Shown: positions 48,650 to 61,553, counted from the stretch's first letter. The stretch is DNA of 64,000 nucleotides from Sorghum bicolor (GCF_000003195.3 NC_012872.2:55533695-55597694), one strand, 5' to 3'. Translations and numbers: made by a program. The notes: generated by a model from the letters alone, not told the origin.

Positions 48650-51600
48650 ATGTCGGAGGCCGACCGGATACGCCACCGCACGGCGGCGCTGGCGCTGCAC
48701 GACGATGAGGTAAGAGACAAGCCGGACGCCAAGGCGAACGTCTTCGCGGATCTCGGCTCGCCGGTGTCGCCGTTGCGGGCGCGGGCGAGCGTGGCGACGT
48801 CGTCGTCCTCGTCTTCCGGGTCGGCCAAGTCGCCGGCGCCGTCGAATGCTGGGATGGCGGGCGGGAGGAGCCACTCCGGCGAGCTGGTGGGCGAGTGCAA
48901 CCCGCCGCGGCTGATGGCGCACCGGCGGTCCGGATCTGGACAGTTGATATTCTCTGGCAGCAGCAGCAGCCGGGGGAGCGGCGGCGGGGACCGTGGAAGC
49001 ACGGCGAGCTCGCCGATGCTGAATGCGCTCCCCACCGGGAACATCTGCCCGTCCGGGCGTGTCCCGGCAACGGCGGGCGCGCCCCCTCCCCCGCGCTCTC
49101 GCCCGGACGTGCTCGGATCCGGCACCGGCCACTACGGCCACGGGAGCATCATGCGCGGCGCCGGCATGGCCCCCGCCAGGAGCAGCATTGACTCATCGTC
49201 GTTCCTCGGGCACTCCTCGAGGTCGCCGGTCAGCTTTCCGGCAAGCAGTGGGAGCCTCCAGGAGGTGACCCGCTTGGGGAACGAGTGGTACAAAAAGGGG
49301 AAGTACGGGGAGGCACTGCGCCACTACGAGCGCGCCGTGGCGCTGTGTCCCGAGAGCGCTGCATGCCGCGGCAACCGAGCCGCCGCGCTCATAGGACTCG
49401 GCCGCCTTGCCGACGCGCTTCGTGAATGCGAGGAGGCTGTCCGACTCGACCCGGTCAGCGGCCGCGCCCACAGCCGCGTCGCAGGCGTTTGCCTCCGGTG
49501 AGCTTACTGCAGTCTTCCTGCCTCCACCATTGAGCTCTGCAACCTGTACTAGATTTTAGAACTGATGTGCATCAAGGTCCCTAGCTCTCGCTTCGATTTT
49601 GTTCTTCATGGTTGCATCTGCATGTTGATGTTGCTTTCTTGGATAGCTTTCTCTGTGAGCGAGACCGAGGAGAAAGCAACATGAGTGTTGCGCCTTTTCA
49701 CTTTTTCCTGTCCATTGAGGCAGTGAGATTTAGTTCCGCAATTGCTCCGTCTTCACACTCAATATTCATTTTATTCGATGCAAGATATTGATCTTTTTTG
49801 CAATTCAAAATGTTTTTTTTCTGATTTATATGTATGTAAGTAAAGCTATAATATTGCCTTGCTTTGATTGTGGGTAAAATTGGCGTTAAAGCTTCCCATC
49901 AGGCCATCACATAACGCTGATAGAAGGGGTATCTGCTTAGCTGTACTTTGTAAGGTTGCTTGATGACGATTTCGTTAGGTTCGTTGGATTTAGACCGCAC
50001 AATGCTGATGCATCCTGAATTTCTGTTCCTAATATTGTTTTATCCTGTATATTGTCCTGACTCTCCCCTGGAATTAGGTGTCGAAGACTGATGACATGCT
50101 ACAATTATTTGCATTTCTGCTGATATGCTGTGAGGATTGTGTTGTTTCAGATTGGGAGTGATTGACAAGGCACGGAGACATTTCACCCAGGCGGGTCATC
50201 TTCAGCAGTCAGACCCCGCTGAGTGGCAGAAGCTGCAGGAGGTTGAGATGCATCTGGGAAGATGCACAGATGCAAGGAAAATTGGGGATTGGAAGAGCAC
50301 GCTGAGGGAGGCTGATGCTGCCATAGCTGCTGGCGCTGACTCCTCTCAGTTGGTAACGGCTTCCTCATGGTTATGTTTCGGGAGTGCTGGAAGTGTTGCT
50401 ATATTGTTTTGGTAGTGAAATTTATACTGACATCATGCTTTCCATGCAGCTTCTTGCCTTGAGGTCAGAAGCACTTCTCCGCCTTCACAAGCTGGAGGAG
50501 GCTGAGTCGACTCTTGGAAGCATGCTGAAATTGGACGGTGCATTGCCTTCATCATTGACAGCAGCTAAACTCTCAGGGATGCTTGCTGAATCATACGTAC
50601 ATATTGTTCGAGCGCAGGTTGACATGGCATTGGGGAGGTGTGATTGTCTAAACTTGATATAGTACCCAATTTTCCATGATACTGGGTCAAAATCAGGTTC
50701 GCACTAAAAGTTATTAATGGTCTATGCAGGTTTGATACTGCTGTTGCTGCAGCTGAGAAGGCTAGAGATCTTGATCCTGGGAATGCAGAAATCGGGATGG
50801 TTTTGAATAATGTGAGACTAGTTGCAAAAGCTAGAGAGCAAGGGAATGATCTCTTTAAAGCTGCCAAGTTTTCAGATGCATCCATGGCCTATGGTGAAGG
50901 GCTTAAGTATGATCCCTCAAATTCAGTGCTCCATTGCAATCGAGCTGCTTGCTGGTCAAAGTTAGAAAAGTGGGAAAAAGCTGTTGACGACTGCAATGAG
51001 GCACTAAGAATACAGCCAAACTATACAAAGGCTCTCTTAAGGCGAGCTGCGTCCTATGCTAAGGTAAGTAATTGAGCATGCACATGTAACTTTTGTTTGC
51101 TCTGAAATGAGTTGACATTGTATATTTTTATTCAGCTTGAGCGTTGGGTGGACTGCGTGCGGGACTATGAGGTGCTTCGGAAGGAGCTTCCCAGTGACAA
51201 GGAGGTTGCTGAGGCATTGTTCCATGCACAAATTGCCTTGAAGGCGACTCGTGGGGAGGATGTATCAAATATGAAGTTTGGAGGAGAGGTAGAGATAGTT
51301 TCCAATGTAGAGCAACTCCGTGCTGCCATAAGTTCACCTGGTGAGTTATCTGCTACCTCTCTGCTGGTTCACAATTCATAATGAGATTTACTCAGTTTTT
51401 AAATGTCAGAGTTGCTTGCACTGCCTTGTTGCAATGTCTTTTATTGTCATACACAATGTGGTCGTGATTGCTTGTGTTTCTTCAGGGGTATCTGTTGTCT
51501 ACTTCATGTCGGCAATGAATCAGCAATGCACACAAATTACACCATCAGTCAACACTCTATGCACTGAATGCCCCTCAGTGAATTTTCTCAAGGTAAGCTA

Positions 51601-51863
51601 CTGAATTCGTCAATATGTCTAGGAACCCTGGTAGCCAATTACAGGTAGCAAGGATTTGTAAATGATGACTAACAGGTACTGTCTTGTGTGCAACCCAACA
51701 GGTTAACGTCGACAGCAGCCCAATGGTGGCAAAGGCAGAGAATGTGCGGATAGTCCCGACGTTCAAGATATACAAAGGAGGGGTGAAAGTGAAGGAGATG
51801 ATCTGCCCGAGCTTGCATGTTCTGCGCTACTCCGTGCGGCACTATTCTGTATCCAGTTCTTGA
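48650..51863 (+). CDS. TTL: TPR repeat-containing thioredoxin-like protein (TTL family)
   Basis: Seven exons: 48650-49497, 50151-50352, 50450-50637, 50730-51063, 51136-51340, 51486-51592 and 51702-51863. They total 2046 nt in frame, giving 681 aa, close to Arabidopsis TTL1 (about 690). Residues 1-200 are low-complexity and disordered, rich in Ser/Gly/Pro. TPR motifs occupy about 203-283 ([20 protein letters not shown]), continue to about 410, and recur at about 440-525 ([20 protein letters not shown]). The C-terminal thioredoxin-like fold starts near 593 and ends [13 protein letters not shown]...SVRHYS. The usual CxxC site is absent, so redox catalysis is unlikely. Known TTL proteins act as cytosolic/plasma-membrane scaffolds in brassinosteroid and osmotic-stress responses; that role is inferred here. 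The start is the first in-frame ATG; 17 more open codons upstream begin only with TTG. Confidence 0.93.
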
Positions 51864-52660
51864 GAAGCTTTAGGTACCCGTACCCCAATTTCCCATTTTC
51901 GCTAATGCATAGAGCTCCCCGTCAAACTTGCAACTTCACCAGCCTCCAGAGCATTTTCACCACCTGCGTAACTGCTCCCCATTGAGCATGAGCATAGCGA
52001 GCTAAGACTGTCAGGTGGAAGAGCCCCCTCCCATTCCCCATCTTTTCCTGTCATTTTCGCCTCTTCACCGTTCATATATCGACCCATTCAATTCAATAGT
52101 TTTTCTTTCATGTTTCGGGCTCTCTTCACCTCATTTTGTATTTTGATATTCCATTTTGATTCACCCCCATCATAGTCCATAGGCCAGCACCCTGCTTCTC
52201 AAGAAAAAGGGGAAATGTTTGTAATGTCATCTAGGTTTAGCATACCATCTATCTATCCTTTAGGGAGGGAGAGGAGGGGGTTTCGGGCGCTGGGGGTTGC
52301 AGTTTTCGTTACATGTAAATATCCTATAGGAAAAACAGGAGAAATCCATTGGAAGATTGGTTCCCTGGAGAAAAGAGAAAAAAGAGAAATGGTGGCATCA
52401 GATTGAGATGAGATTTTGGTGGTTGGGGTCAGGTACAGGGCTAGAAGTTGTTTTGAGTTTCCATTAGAGTCTTTATCTATCTATCTATCTTTAGAGGGAG
52501 AGAGACAGGCAGACAGAGAGAGGTGTTAAGTTTAACTGATGATGCAGAGATGGTTGGTGTCCATTGAAGATGATGACATGTCGTTTTGCTGCTTCTGTTG
52601 GTTTTAAATGGCGCTGATACCATATATGCTACCATTTCCATGAATAAAACATTGCAACAT
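51864..52660 (+). other. TTL 3' untranslated region with AATAAA signal
   Basis: Non-coding sequence after the TGA, with an AATAAA poly(A) signal at 52643-52648 and a T-rich stretch at 52669-52678 just beyond. Cleavage probably occurs near 52660-52670. An ATCT tetranucleotide run lies at about 52474-52490. From here to 53975 I see no supported gene. Confidence 0.6.
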
Positions 52661-53975
52661 TCGTTCGTTTTTTTTTTCTGAGCTCTTTCTCCAATCTGTC
52701 TGTCGGTTAATCATCTCTCTGCGATTTCTTCATTCTCCTTTGCTGTTGTGTGATGTCCTTCCCCGTGATTGATAATGTGGTATCTGCTCGCAGTCGCATC
52801 TGGGATTTCTAGATTTCCAGTTGCAGCTTGCTACAGCATCTGTGACTGCAGGGTTTGGTATGTGTTTGGCTTCGCTGTGTTTATGATGACCCACCTGATA
52901 AATTGTGTGAGCTGGAATCTTATTAATTAAAGGGAAAATGTGGTGGCTTGTTCCTATCATCAGGCCACTCGGCTAGGGGAGGGAGGGAGGAAGAAGACGG
53001 CGTCGGCAGCTGCAGGACGCTGGCTGCTGGTCCCGTCCGTTGTGTGGTGTGCTTGCGTGGCAACGCGACTGGCAGGGAGCATAGGGACGAGAGAGAGAGA
53101 GAAACAGATCGCGTGGCGCGCCTCCCGACGTGCTTAGGAGTGAGAGAAAGCAGAGACTTTTCCCTACCCCTACCAGGCTACCCCTCTCTCTCTCTCTCTA
53201 GGGTCTGTTGCTACAGGAGTAGTAGGCGTACAACTTGGGAAAGGCACGACCATAAACCGTTGGTACTCTTCTGGCCACAAAGGAGACGAGCTATTTTAAA
53301 TTTTAAATCAGAATAAATTTATAACTATTATTAAACTGCAAATATTATATTTTTTGGTATATCTATTTGAATTGTAGTAGTATCTATTTGGAGTCACGAT
53401 TGTCAATTGTAATTTTGCAGTTTTTCGTCCACTACTGATGACTGCAAAATTTTGTACTATTTGAATTTTAGTACTATACTACGTTAGAGCGAAGGAGTAT
53501 TATTAGGAGAATTGGAAAAACCAATTTTGGTTTGGTTTATTATTTGTTTTTTGGGGTTTTATTATTGTTTTTTCTTTCGGTGTTGATGAGGTGGGGTGAT
53601 GAAGGAACGATGATTAGATCTGGGATACATACAGTACAGTACAGGCTGGCTCAGCTGGCCCCGTTTCAATGGGGATGGGGGTGGGTGCAGTGCACATCCT
53701 CATTCATTGCTCTCATTCAATCGGATCCAAATGGAGTGTCCCCTTTCCCTTTGCTTGCTTCATCACTCCCCTCTCCTCGCTGACCATACCAAAAGCGGCA
53801 GCACTTGAACCAGATCCGGCTGGGACGACTAGGTCAAGTTTCTTCTTTTCTTTTTTTTTCCTTCCTTTGGTAGCCGCCAACGAATACCATTCTCCTTTTT
53901 TTTCATCCAAAGAAAAACACGTATGGGGACGTTGGAATGTATGGATGGATGGAACAGTTCCCTTGGCTTGGCTTG

Positions 53976-54206
53976 GGCCTAGTTTAGTTTCGAAAACTGG
54001 AAAGTTTTCGAAACTGCAGCACTTTCGTTTTTATTTGACAATCATAGAGTAACTAGGCTTAAAAGATTCATCTTGTGATTTACAGGTAAACTGTGTAATT
54101 AGTTTTTATTTTCGTCTATATTTAATACTCCATACATGTGGCGTAAGATTCGATGTGACAGAAAATCTTGAAAAGATTTTGGTTTTTGGGTGAACTAAAC
54201 AAGGCC
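53976..54206. mobile_element. Tourist-like MITE, GGCCTTGTTTAG family
   Basis: Starts GGCCTAGTTTAGTTTCG (one change from the family start) and ends GAACTAAACAAGGCC. Flanking triplets are TTG and ATG, so the target duplication is imperfect. The interior has the family core (TAGTTTTTATTTTCGTCTAT). Confidence 0.8.
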
Positions 54207-56025
54207 ATGGTGTATTCCTGTTACTGTTAGGCCGGACTTGTTGGGCGCATGAATAGGACCTGCATGTATGTTGCTCCAGGTGCCATTCTCGCTTGTCCGT
54301 TGTTTCCTTGCTGATCCGGCGACCCAAAGAAATGTCAAAGCTAGCCCATCGTCATCGTGATATGGGTGTGGTCCGTCACCCGTGTATCATACGGAGAGCG
54401 GTTCCATTGTTGTGGTAGAGTAGCAAACAGATTGAGTACGGGTACATGTTGGGGGTGGCTCTACATGTTGAGGGTGGTCGCCATTAGGCTCGATCCGGTC
54501 CCCCCCTTGCATCGCCCATTGGCTTACTCTGTATATCCCTCGTTTGGCACGGAACAATGACTTCTACTTGAAAAAATAAAGACTGTAGCACACTATGTTG
54601 CCACGAAGATCGGTCACACGCTAGCCAGGGCTAAATCGTCCAGGTCGCCTCGGAGTAAAGAACACAACGAGTAACTACCATACTTACGGGGTGGAGAACA
54701 TAGATATTTACTAGCAAACCACTAAAGGGTAATAAATCGTTTATGTGACAAAAAACGGCTAGTTTACGAGCAAACAACAAATAAACCATTGAAGCTCTCA
54801 CCTAGGAGGGACCTGTCGGAGCAAAGGCCATTGTTGGGTTGCCGTTGGCAAGACTAAGACGTCATCCTTGGTCGTTCAATCAAAGGATGAACTATAGATG
54901 ATTGGATTGTTGGATACCTCAATCGACCATGTACCCTCTATTTTATAGGAAGTGGGGTGGTCTTACCCCGCTGGAAAAATCAATATGGTACTATTATTAT
55001 GTCGCCTTATAGATTTTTTTCTTAGATTGAGCCAAACTAATCATGGGTCTCTTATAATTGGCTTGGGCCCAATTTGAATGTCAATACACTGTTCATTGAA
55101 GCCAAAGGGCCGGGGGAGAGAGAAATTGGCTGCTCGCTCGCTTTGGGCAGTCAATCCAATCTTGTAGGATCGATGACCCAGAGGTGTCGTGTTTGTGGTT
55201 CTATAATTTGCCTAGGGTCACCACGCGTGCACCAGCGAGAGTTTATTTCATGACGGGTCACCACGGTTGGACAAACAGTGTGTTTCAAGTTTCACACTAG
55301 GCTCGCTCAAGTAGGAGTATTCATACAATACAAGTGTCTCCCAGCTGTAATGCACCAGCTAGTTTTAACCCAAAAGTTTAAATTGACTGAATAGGTTTTT
55401 AGGCTAACTAGCTGGTGTATGCAATTCAGTATAGTCAAGGTTAAGCTCTGAATTCTGAGTCTTGGCCAACATAAGTAATTTGAAGAGTTTTTTTTTGGTT
55501 ATGTTCCACGTTTGAGGCTTGAGAATTCTCCAGAATGAGGACGCTTTAATATTATTTGTTATTACCTGTCCTAAAAAAGTTTGACCAAATATTATCATCG
55601 AGCTATATATGATGATAATATTTTTTCCATAGATTTAGTCAAGTTTATGATAGTGTGATTCTGATCGGACATAGAAATGTATATATTTTTTGAACGGAGA
55701 TATATAGTACGTAGTCCATAATCCATAGTGGTTTCGACTCCTGCATGCCACAATTCATGCTCCATAATGGCACATGCATGGGCAGTTGGGGGGCACCGGA
55801 TGATGATTCGAGCTACGAGATGAGTACGAGACGGAGGCGTAAAAGACGAAGTGCACGGATAACTAGTTTCAGGCTTGTGTGGCTCGCCTCAGCTGCATCA
55901 AGCTATCGACAACTCCAAACTCCTGTATCCTTAAGCTGTTGCTCTTTAGTTTTTAATATAGTCAGTTTGGTACTTTGGTAGGCGCACTCATTTCTGATTC
56001 ATGAGTTTCACTTCTTGATTCTCTA
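54207..56025. other. intergenic, no gene recognised
   Basis: Only short ORFs. A degenerate Stowaway-type block may lie at about 55565-55705 (TTTTTTGAACGGAGATATAT near its end). Confidence 0.4.
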
Positions 56026-56268
56026 GGCCTGGTTTACTTCCCAAATTTTTTGTAAAAGTGCTACAGTAACTCTTTCGTTTGTATGTGATAAATATTGTCC
56101 AACCATAGACTAACTAGGCTCAAAAGATTTGTCTCGTAAATTTCGATCAAACTGTATAATTAGTTTTTATTTCCGTCTATATTTAATACTTCATGCATGT
56201 GTCTAAAGATTCGATGTGATGGAGAATCTTGAAAAGTTTTGGATTTTTGGGTGGAAGTAAACAAGGCC
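56026..56268. mobile_element. Tourist-like MITE closest to the PIF/Harbinger left end
   Basis: Starts GGCCTGGTTTACTTCCCAAA and ends GTGGAAGTAAACAAGGCC. The words TTTACTTCCCAAATTTTT match the left end of the complete element at 59402. Flanks are ambiguous by one base (CTA or TAG). The interior is the usual family core. Confidence 0.82.
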
Positions 56269-56641
56269 TAGTAGAGTGATTCTTGCGGAAAGTAGGATGA
56301 AGAGCACGATAAAAAGTCAAAGAAAATTGATTCTATATTGATTTTAATGATGATAAGTGAGAGGCTGGAGACATTGACGAGTCTGTTCGCTGGTCTGAAA
56401 AGTTATGGCTAAAAATATTATTTATTAACTTTTTTTATAAAAGAAAAACACTGTTGACCGGTAAAAAAAACGACCGATAAGATCCAGTGTAAATGAAAAA
56501 AAATGATTTTCGCCAGAATCTAGTTATTCGTACATTTTACGTTGCGCGGACTTTGTTGCCTTTTTGCGTCACTGCTCACTGGCAGCAGAGTGGATCCACA
56601 TCGACGGCTAGTACGGAAAACGAGAGGAAAAGCGAAATTGC

Positions 56642-56884
56642 GGCCTTGTTTAGTTCGGCCTGAAAACCAAAAAGTTTTCAAGATTCTCCATCACATCGAA
56701 TTTTGTGGCACATGTATAAAATATTAAATATAGACGAAAACAAAAACTAATTACACAGTTTAGCTGTAAATCACGAAACGAATCTTTTGATCCTAGTTAG
56801 TCCATGATTGGATAATATTTGTCACAAACAAACGAAAGTGCTACAGTACCAAAAAGTTTTCACTTTTCGGAACTAAACAAGGCC
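56642..56884. mobile_element. Tourist-like MITE, GGCCTTGTTTAG family
   Basis: A 243-bp element starting GGCCTTGTTTAGTTCGGCCT and ending CGGAACTAAACAAGGCC. The flanks read TGC and GCA, so no clean direct target duplication is visible. The interior core is in the same sense as the copy at 28002. Confidence 0.82.
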
Positions 56885-57099
56885 GCATGCATGGGCCTCC
56901 CGCCGCCGCGTGATCCGTCCGGCTCCGTCCTTGCATGCGTGCGGCATCTGAACTCGACGTCGACGACCACCCGTTCCCGTTGGATCCATGCATGCTGAGT
57001 TGCTGACCGGAGCCGCCCGCCCGTGCACACATCAACCGTTGTCATGTCGATGCAGGGAGTGACTGACGGCACTGCTGTTAAAATGTACAGTAGTACTAG

Positions 57100-57322
57100 G
57101 GCCTTGTTTAGTTCACTCAAAAAAAATTCTCCGTCACATCAAATCTTTCGGCATATGAAGCATTAAATATAGATAAAAATAAAAACTAATTGCACAATTT
57201 ATCTGTAAATCGCGAGACGAATCTTTTGGTCTTAGTTAGTCTATGATTGATAATATTTGTCACAAACAAACGAAAGTGCTACAATAACGAAATCAAAAAT
57301 CTTTACGCATCTAAACAAAGCC
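57100..57322. mobile_element. Tourist-like MITE, GGCCTTGTTTAG family
   Basis: A 223-bp element starting GGCCTTGTTTAGTTCACTC and ending CATCTAAACAAAGCC (one base changed in the terminus). TAG flanks both sides (57097-57099, 57323-57325). Non-coding. Confidence 0.85.
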
Positions 57323-57384
57323 TAGGTGGCTAACTGGCTATACGACGATGAACACGCCAGGCCCCTACGCCCCGCCCCTCCCCA

Positions 57385-57480
57385 CATATTTGTTTAGCTA
57401 ATAATTTATTATAAGAGAAAAATATTATTAAATAACGGATAGATTTGATAAGTAATCTCAAGCAAACAAGCTAAACAAAC
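57385..57480. mobile_element. hAT-like MITE fragment
   Basis: Contains TAATTTATTATAAGAGAAAA and CTCAAGCAAACAAG, the same grass MITE core as at 25415-25521. The ends are degenerate. A similar diverged copy may lie at about 56380-56490. Confidence 0.45.
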
Positions 57481-58952
57481 GATGAAAAACTTTCCTCCGA
57501 AACGGCAAAGGAACTTGTACTCTTTGGAGGAAACAAAAAAAATGCACTCTCAGCTGCTCGCAAAAAAAAAAAAATGCACTCTCAGCGTGGTTGCATGCTC
57601 AAGCACCAGTCAAAGTTCACGGAGGATAGGGTGACTGGTCCAAGGCACACATGTAGCTCTGGATGAAAAACGTCCATGGACCGGGATCCCACATACAAGA
57701 GGGCATTAGGATAAAACACGTGTAATCAGATCGTGTGGTCTATTATAATATTAAGTACTGACATCTTCTATCATTATTCACCTTATTACCAGATTTTTGT
57801 GTTATATAGCTGACTAGCTGTGTTCTTTCTCCATTTCTTTGTTTAAAACAGGCCCTTACTGTTAATTTAATTTAAAGCATCGAGTTTGCAGCTAACTCTA
57901 AAACTTCCATAGCAGTTATATTCCTACAATACGTTCCAAACACGTACATATTCTTATAAAATTCCTATGTTGCTCTGTTTTTTTCTCCCAGTCCTTGTGT
58001 GTTTCCGTTCTTTTGTTCCAAACAAGTCCTGAAGATAAGGTTTAAAAAGTTAGAGTAGTTTCTAGTTTTCCAATTAATGGGGATAAACCATACTACGTAC
58101 TTATAAGACTTGCGTATTGGCATATTGCATTTTGTGACTTGTATGACTTGCAGTACTAGGCCGTAGGCAAGTGCCGTTGGTGCTGAGACTGCTGCTGGTA
58201 GTCCGCCGCTGGCCGTGTGCATGCGATGCGACCGCAACGCGTGTCGCGCCGCGCGGTCCTCGCTCGCCCCCGGTCCGGTCCACCTGCCGTCCGTCCCGTC
58301 CCCCAGTAGCGTAGCGAGGGCGTGTCAGCCGGGAGCCCGCCGGGACGCCGACGACGACGAAACTGTGGTATGCTTTGGAGAGAGCCCATTTCGCAACGAA
58401 ACTCTTCTACTCCGTCCGTCCGTCCGGTCCGGGGCATGTTGCCCCATGACCATATGCGTGGCCATGTGTGCACGCGCAAAATGTGCCGTGTGTTGCCAAC
58501 ACAGAGCTAGACCAGCCCACTTTCTAGACAGCTACTACGAGTAAATGGATAAGGCTAACCTAGCCATGATGCTGCATCATCATCCGTAGCAAGCTTTGCA
58601 TGCAGTAGTAGCCTGTCCTGTACAGTACTAGTATTATCAAGGACCACACGGGATCCGTAGCGATGACAAAGCACACAGTGGTAATCAGCAGAGCGCCAGC
58701 ATGCATTACATGTACAACCCCGACAGGCGGGCAAGTTAAAACCAGGGAAGAAAATTGGGTGCACACTGTTTGCAACACATGTCCACCGGCCCGTGCATAG
58801 CCAGCCCCTTACGTACATGTCCACTGGCCCGTGCATGCACAGCAGGAGGGGGCCAGGAGCCCAGGACAAACGACACAACACACAATCGCCAAACTTACAG
58901 TGATCGGTGATGAGTCATATACAATACGTACACACTCTCTCTCTCTCTCTTA
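57481..58952. other. intergenic, no gene recognised
   Basis: A GC-rich patch at about 58190-58500 opens short ORFs on both strands without domains. Nothing else can be named. A CT dinucleotide run sits at about 58934-58950. Confidence 0.4.
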
Positions 58953-59024
58953 GGCCTTGTTTAGTTTTCAAAAAAAAATCAAATTTTTTTTGTCACATCG
59001 AATCTTTGGACGCATGCATAAAAC

Positions 59025-59097
<73 letters not shown>

Positions 59098-59206
59098 CTA
59101 ATTACATCTTTTGAGTCTAAATAGTCTATGATTAGATAATAGTTACTAATACAAACGAAATTGCTACAATAGCTAAAGCCAAAAAAAAATTCAACTAAAC
59201 AAGGCC
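58953..59206. mobile_element. Tourist-like MITE with an expanded TA microsatellite inside
   Basis: Starts GGCCTTGTTTAGTTTTC and ends CAACTAAACAAGGCC, with flanks TTA and TTC. Where relatives read ATTAAATATAGA, this copy has about 69 bp of pure TA repeat (59028-59096). The rest of the core is present. Confidence 0.82.
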
Positions 59207-59751
59207 TTCAATTACAAAGAAACTATACAATCATCAAACTACAGTAATCCTATACAACAACATGCATAAGTTTTTTAAATAATAGTTCCAAGGCCAACCC
59301 TTGTACATTTATTACTATTGCAATTTGGACAACGTTACAACAAAGTTCAAGTTCTCAAGCATTAACATGCGTTGTTGCTTCAACCTAAGGTGTTTTATTT
59401 GGGCCTTGTTTACTTCCCAAATTTTTGGGCCGAAATGCAAAAAAATTTGCAATTTGGCCTTTTGGAAGTAAACGGGCCCGAAATATTTGGCTACCAGTTT
59501 CACAGGCCGAAATGGGTGGCAGCCCAAACATCCACGCCCGGCCGCGTGAGTGGTGTTATACGCGGCCACCCTCACGAACCCTAACCCTATCCGCTCACTC
59601 TCGCCCACCCGCACCGCACACCGGCCGCCGCCCTGCTCTCCTCCCTCCCGTCCGTGCCCTCGGCCGCCGCCGTGCTCTCCTCCCTCGCGTCCCTGCTCCA
59701 CCACTAGATCCACCCTTCTCCTGTACTCTCCTCGCCTGTACCTTGCGAACC

Positions 59752-61553
59752 ATGGCCGGGCATGGCAGCGGTGGCTTCGACAGTGAGCAGGGTGCCTTCA
59801 ACCGGAGCCACAACAGTGGATCTGGGGCCGGCGGCGTGACGCGCGACTTCTGGGGCACCTCCGGTCCAAGCCCCTTCGGCTCTGGTGCTGGTTCAAGCTC
59901 CTACCCGAACCCGCAGCTAGGGTTCAACGGCCTCGACATCAACGCTGGCGAGCAATGGGCGCCAGACGACGTGGACCACTACGCCGACCATCTCCGCGGC
60001 AGCAGGGACCTCATGCCGCCTCCCGTTCGAGCTCCGTCGGTCGGCGCTTCTCGGCGTCCGTTGTTCCCCCCGCCTCGGCAAGCGGGTGAAACTGTGCCGT
60101 CAGCCGAGGACGGCTTCGGCGGCCTGCTGTCGCCTGCCGAGGGCAGCAACCCTCGATCTGCACGCACGGCATCACGAGGCCGAGGACGCGGTCACCGCGC
60201 ACACGCATCGGCCGGGAAGGTACAAAACACCCTGCCCCATCTTTATAAATGTTGCATGTTGTATTGTATTATAAGTTCGATGCTTACAGTGCGTGGTTCA
60301 ATGCTCTACTTTTCAATGATCTGCTGCTTCAATGCTCTGCATGTGTACCATATTCTTTAAGTTTGAATAAGATAGTTTTTGCTTGATACACCACAACAAA
60401 CACTAACACAACCGCAAACCAACCCACCCACAGTCCCACTGATCAGTTGAATAAGATAGCTGGTTGCTTTGAACATGTTTCTGATAGCAGGAGATTTATG
60501 CCTTCATTCATAGTCTTGTGAAATTATCAGATTACGTTATTCATGTTAAATATAATTTGTGCTCTCGGTTATCACGGTTTAGGTCCACAAGAGCAAAGCA
60601 AATTGGACAACCGATAACCTAATGAAGTACTGCGAGTGCTATGTTTTAGAGATGCACCATGGGAATTGCCCTGGAGGCCAAATGAACAAATATGGCTGGA
60701 AGGGTTTCAGCAGTAGGTATTATGCAGCAACAGGTTTGCTGCATGATAGGGAACAGCTGCAGGGCAAACAGAGGACCCTCAAAAAGCTATGGAGATTCTG
60801 TAACCTAGCACGCACGCACACTGGCGTTAACATAGATGCCGACGGGTATGTCCAAGCTACAGACAAATGGTGGAATGATAACGCTACGGTACTTGTTTTC
60901 GCAACAACACATTTCTTTTCACAATGTACTTGTACAGCTCCAACATTATGTAACCGTTTCACTTGCTGCAGGAAAGCGAGTTCATGATAGTCAGGACAAA
61001 CGGTCTGCCTCCGTACTTAGAACAGCTGGATCAGATGTTCGCCGGCAACACAGTAGATGGGTCATCATCCTACGTTCCGGCTGCTGGTCCCCCAACTCAA
61101 GTCCTTGAAGTTACATCTGATGACGAAGGTGGAGATGACGAGGACACCCCTACCCCAATGAGCCTTGGGACCAAAAGGCCAAGTAGCACCAGTACCACTG
61201 CAACCAGCCCGAACAAGAAGACCAAGAACACGTACGCGAGGGTCATGAACCAGCACATGAGCTCGCATTTAGAGCTTGCTAGAGAGAGGCTGGAGGTTCA
61301 CAAGAATGCCCTTCAGAAGAAATCACAGAACAAGGACGCCGCAAGGACAGCTGTGAACTGGAAAATAGCTGAGTGCTCAAGGATAGCTGAGCATGAGCTG
61401 GGCATATCTCGAGACACCCCAGCCCTGTTGGACGGGTTGCTTGCTCTGGCTGAGAATGAAGCTCAGATGGACTTGTTCCTTTCGTCAAGTGAGACAGTGA
61501 GGATCAGAATCATCCAGAAGCTCGCCAACAACCCTCCGCCGGTGGACCCCTAG
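59752..61553 (+). CDS. PIF/Harbinger ORF1: Myb/SANT-like DNA-binding protein
   Basis: Three exons: 59752-60219, 60583-60888 and 60972-61553, 1356 nt in frame, giving 451 aa. Residues 1-156 are Gly/Ser/Pro-rich and disordered, ending in an Arg/Gly-rich GRGRGH patch. Residues about 160-255 form a Myb/SANT-like domain of the type seen in Myb_DNA-bind_3 proteins: WTTDNLMKYCECYVLEMHHG, then NKYGWKGFSSRYYAATG, then KNL-like TLKKLWRFCNLA, with conserved Trp residues. The C-terminal part has an acidic stretch (DDEGGDDED), a basic KRP...NKKTKN segment resembling a nuclear signal, and a helical tail. In PIF/Harbinger elements ORF1 helps the transposase reach the nucleus and the termini; that role is inferred. 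The frame is open upstream of 59752, but the chosen ATG begins the typical MAGHGSGG start. Confidence is lower for the exact start than for the domain. Confidence 0.85.

Noticed and set aside
52948..53316. 122-codon ORF downstream of TTL
   Set aside because: Arg/Glu-rich and driven by purine runs (GAGAGA, GGGAGG); no domain or splice support.
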